Below, in pieces: positions 61,994-64,000 of a stretch of DNA of 64,000 nucleotides (its first letter is position 1; each line of letters begins with the position of its first letter). This DNA is from Oceanicola sp. (GTDB taxonomy: Bacteria > Pseudomonadota > Alphaproteobacteria > Rhodobacterales > Rhodobacteraceae), in assembly GCA_017792405.1 (NCBI GenBank), contig CP051231.1:611390-675389 (forward strand), given 5' to 3'. The notes beneath the pieces were generated by a model that saw only the letters and a list, made by a program, of their open reading frames with translations, was not told where the DNA came from and did no database searches. A program made the translations under genes and the position numbers.

Positions 61994-62321
61994 ATCAAAC
62001 CGGACCACCCGATGGGGGCACGCCAGTCGGAGCCCGGCACCACCACTTCCGGCCACTCACTGACGGCACAGAAGCCACAGGTTTGCGCTTCGTAAGCGAT
62101 AGACACCCCGCGCAGACCCGAAATAGTTTGGCAGTGCAGCAGTTCGGCCCGCGCGGGTGCGGCGGTGAAACAGGCGAGCCAGGCAAGCAGCAGTGCGGTG
62201 CGGCGCCTTTGCGATCTCCAGAGCTTGATCAGAGGATGGGCGCCCTGTCGCGCAGGTCAAGCGCGGAGACGGTCGGGCGCCGCCATGCTAGTCTCGTCCA
62301 AAGCCGAGAAGGAGGGACGCC

Positions 62322-62717
62322 CTGCTCTGGAGCATCATCGAACGCCTCGCGAGATTCATTGCGCCACAGCTGCTAGACCGCCGCCGTGTGCGCTTCACAG
62401 CGCATCTCGCCAGCTTCGAGGGCGCGCCACGGATTGCGTTGTTCCTCACCTTGACCAACTTGTCGCGCAGCCGCGAGGTCGAGGTGACACACGTCTGGCT
62501 CGACACCGCGCCGCCACAGGACGCGAGCCGGCCCGAGCGCCAGCTGCGGCGGCTGCAGCCCGATGAAACCTGAGAAACCTGGCTCTTCCTGGATGAGATT
62601 CCCGAGCCGGCGCCGCGTAACCCGATCCCGCTCGCCCGCGCCCGCCTCTCTTCGGGAAGAACGCTTCGGGCGCGGCTCGACCCCCGCGTCTCGCCAGTGG
62701 GTTCTGTGCCGGGTTAA
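62322..62717 (+). pseudogene. Gene remnant with internal stop and CTG start
   Basis: A frame with ribosome site GGAGGG (62311-62316) begins at CTG 62322 (LWSIIERLARFIAPQLLDRR) and continues with TAHLASFEGAPRIALFLTLTNL, then RSREVEVTHVWLDTAPPQD. A TGA at 62571 interrupts it; reading on gives ETWLFLDEIPEPAPRN and ARARLSSGRTLRARLDPRV, with the next stop at about 62715. One TGG-to-TGA change would explain the interruption (DET-stop-ETWLFLDE). Both start codon and stop suggest mild recent decay. No family recognised. Confidence 0.55.
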
Positions 62718-63145
62718 TACCCACAGCCAATTGGCTGGCGAGGCACGCGCAGGCGGATTTTCACCCTGAGGGTCCTATGGCACCCATCCAATTGCCCATA
62801 ATATGCATGAATCTCAAGAATTGATCGTCGCGCCGTGCCACACTAGGTGCCGTGGGGTGATTCGTTATTGGAATTCAGGGTTCCAATTTGTCGGCCATCC
62901 AATAGCGCGGCGACACCTTGTTTCAACGCAGCGGTGGAGCGCGTTTCGGGTGACGGTCGTGTAAAGAGTTCTTGGGGGGGAACGATTTGGCATTTGGTGG
63001 CATCACAGCCTGCCGAGCAGGCTCAGCATCGACTTCGTGCGCCGCAAACCGCGCCGGAGCGTTAATGGCAGTGCCATCCTCCGTCACCTCCTTCCTGATG
63101 CGCTCGCTTTTCAAAGGTAAGAATTAATAAAGTTAGGAATTAATC
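62718..63145. other. 428-bp promoter-like region upstream of the surface protein
   Basis: No convincing gene. It holds a perfect palindrome CAGCCAATTGGCTG (62724-62737), an inverted repeat ATTGGAA-7-TTCCAAT (62867-62887), and two direct repeats GAATTAAT (63121-63128 and 63137-63144), the second ending just before the ATG. AT content rises toward the gene start. The ribosome site is weak (TAGGA about 8 bases before the ATG). Confidence 0.55.
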
Positions 63146-64000
63146 ATGCCCGAAATCATTTATGAAAACACCTCCGTCATGAGCTTCAACGGAACGAACG
63201 GCGGGGTTCAGCAATTCGGGCATGGGGCGGATTGGGAGGTTTCGGCGGGGACGTTGGCGTTTGCCTTTACCGCGGCTGATACCAACGGGGCGCAGGGGCT
63301 CTTTGCGAAGGACGCCTCGGGTTATGTCGGCGGCGGCAACCACTTCGTGATCTACCTCGATGGCGACACCCTGCGCGCGCGGTTCCAGGACGGCAGCTCG
63401 GAGGTCTACATCGACCTGCCCGGCATCACCGCCGGACAGACCTACGAGGTGGCGGTGACCTTCGGCCCCGAGGGCGTGGCGCTCTGGATCGACGGCGAGA
63501 TGGCGGGCTCCGACGCGCTGGTGATGGACTGGACGCTCAACGTCGAGGCCGTCCAGTGGGGCGGCCGCGGCTGGGCCAGTTCCAGCGGGGCGCTGGGCTT
63601 CGACGCGCCGTTCCAGGGCACCATCGCCGAGGCCCAGCTTTACGACGGCGTGCTGACGCCGGCGCAGATCGCGGCGCTCGCCGGCACCAACGCTGCCCCC
63701 ACCCCGGGCGACGACAGCGCCTCCACCGCCGAGGACACGCCCCTGGTGCTGACCGCGGCCGAGCTTCTGGCCAATGACACCGACCCCGACGGCGACACCC
63801 CCGAGGTCACCGGCATCGCCGGCCAACCGGCCAACGGCAGCGCGGCCTGGGACGCCGCCACCGGCACCGTCACCTACACCCCCGACGCCGATTTCAACGG
63901 CAGCGACAGCTTCACCGTCAGCATCGGCGACGGGCTGGGCGGCAGCGCCACCTCGACCGTCTTCGTCACCGTCGCCCCGGTGAACGACGCTCCCACCGCC
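63146..64000 (+). CDS. Large LamG/cadherin-like repeat surface protein, 3' end outside window
   Basis: At least 285 residues, still open at the last base. Residues about 1-175 form a LamG/concanavalin-like jelly-roll (MPEIIYENTSVMSFNGTNGG, TFGPEGVALWIDGEMAGSDA, QGTIAEAQLYDGVLTPAQIA). After a linker (NAAPTPGDDSAS) begins the cadherin-like tandem repeat AEDTPLVLTAAELLANDTDP, followed by DGDTPEVTGI, ANGSAAWDAATGTVTYTPDA and NGSDSFTVSIGDG, with calcium-binding DxD patterns; the next repeat starts at VNDAPTA. No signal peptide is visible, so type I secretion is likely. Typical of giant adhesins or biofilm proteins. The codon use is very GC-rich, unlike the region upstream. Confidence 0.85.
   Translation, partial: MPEIIYENTSVMSFNGTNGGVQQFGHGADWEVSAGTLAFAFTAADTNGAQGLFAKDASGYVGGGNHFVIYLDGDTLRARFQDGSSEVYIDLPGITAGQTYEVAVTFGPEGVALWIDGEMAGSDALVMDWTLNVEAVQWGGRGWASSSGALGFDAPFQGTIAEAQLYDGVLTPAQIAALAGTNAAPTPGDDSASTAEDTPLVLTAAELLANDTDPDGDTPEVTGIAGQPANGSAAWDAATGTVTYTPDADFNGSDSFTVSIGDGLGGSATSTVFVTVAPVNDAPTA

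Larger units (their letters stand above)
61660..62232 (-). pseudogene. Start-less frame encoding a signal peptide, possibly remnant of a secreted Cys-containing protein
   Basis: On the minus strand an uninterrupted frame begins around a CTG at 62232 (LIKLWRSQRRRTALLLAWLA then CFTAAPARA), a clear Sec signal, followed by ELLHCQTISG and EAQTCGFCAVSEWPEVVVPG, which looks like a real mature N-terminus with paired cysteines. No ATG/GTG/TTG with a ribosome site precedes the signal. Beyond about 61990 the frame runs antisense to a decayed gene and is probably meaningless. Likely a truncated gene without a start, or one expressed from CTG. Confidence 0.35.

Noticed and set aside
62446..62730. Minus-strand frame of 94 codons opposite the gene remnant
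   Set aside because: Its Arg/Ala/Gly-rich composition is typical of an antisense shadow, while the + strand has a ribosome site and coherent protein-like sequence on both sides of the stop.
1..64000. CRISPR arrays, insertion sequences, prophage genes, restriction-modification or toxin-antitoxin pairs
   Set aside because: No regularly spaced repeats, transposase motifs, integrase, phage structural genes or typical defence genes were seen on either strand.

Overview
This is a high-GC chromosomal segment from an alphaproteobacterium, almost certainly a member of the Rhodobacteraceae/Roseobacter group. The evidence is the phaZ-phaC-phaP-phaR polyhydroxybutyrate locus with TGC-rich PhaR operators, a serine-glyoxylate aminotransferase, a PopZ-like protein, a DUF2842 protein, many TRAP-free solute uptake systems (Pot-type, TTT and amino-acid ABC), and the density of operons with ATGA/GTGA overlaps. 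No phage, IS element, CRISPR array or rRNA is visible. One tRNA (Cys, GCA) is present.

Layout. 1-5078 (+): the 3' part of an amidase gene, then a complete spermidine/putrescine-type ABC importer (ATPase, two permeases, binding protein); an acetylpolyamine deacetylase-like gene faces it (5150-6181, -). 6244-14683: a catabolic locus organised around a LysR regulator, with a leftward operon (FAD dehydrogenase, TIM-barrel isomerase, HAD phosphatase) and a rightward operon (TctC, TctB, TctA, shikimate-dehydrogenase-like). 14720-24617: tRNA-Cys, a Pcm-like methyltransferase plus TolC, a PopZ-like protein, elongation factor P, YgfZ, an MsbA-like ABC exporter, a dual-specificity-type phosphatase, SgaA and a newly noted 56-residue membrane protein. 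24688-28672: HisC-like aminotransferase, two alpha/beta hydrolases, a tail-anchored-looking orphan and a glyoxalase-fold protein. 28708-33330: the pha locus. 33343-37483: a permease-like membrane protein, a class III aminotransferase with a GFA-family protein, and a divergent LysR. 37583-48930 (-): a long run of genes joining an amino-acid-type ABC importer (two binding proteins, two permeases, one ATPase) to a gamma-glutamylation-type catabolic set (two glutamine-synthetase-like ligases, a glutamine-amidotransferase-like hydrolase, a PuuB-like FAD oxidase) and a DegT aminotransferase. 48932-54495: housekeeping (TerB-like pair, pyrG, secG, GNAT, purA, DUF2842). 54708-58313: a 1201-residue, extremely acidic protein. 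58452-61535: thiamine pyrophosphokinase, DMT transporter, YqaA-like and L,D-transpeptidase-like genes.

61536-63145 is different: lower GC, no intact gene, at least two decayed genes, a G-quadruplex-prone tract and an orphan copy of the PhaR operator motif. It leads into a large surface protein (LamG-like plus cadherin-like tandem repeats) that runs off the right edge.

Most notable signals beyond ordinary annotation: reciprocal paired operators on both sides of the first LysR gene; a two-hairpin repeat with identical internal geometry and a compensatory base-pair change at two places in the gamma-glutamylation run; a low-GC mosaic patch inside the potD-like gene; an 11-bp-phased TTTCAG operator; and the decayed region upstream of the adhesin. 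All functional assignments are from reading motifs; no database search was possible.
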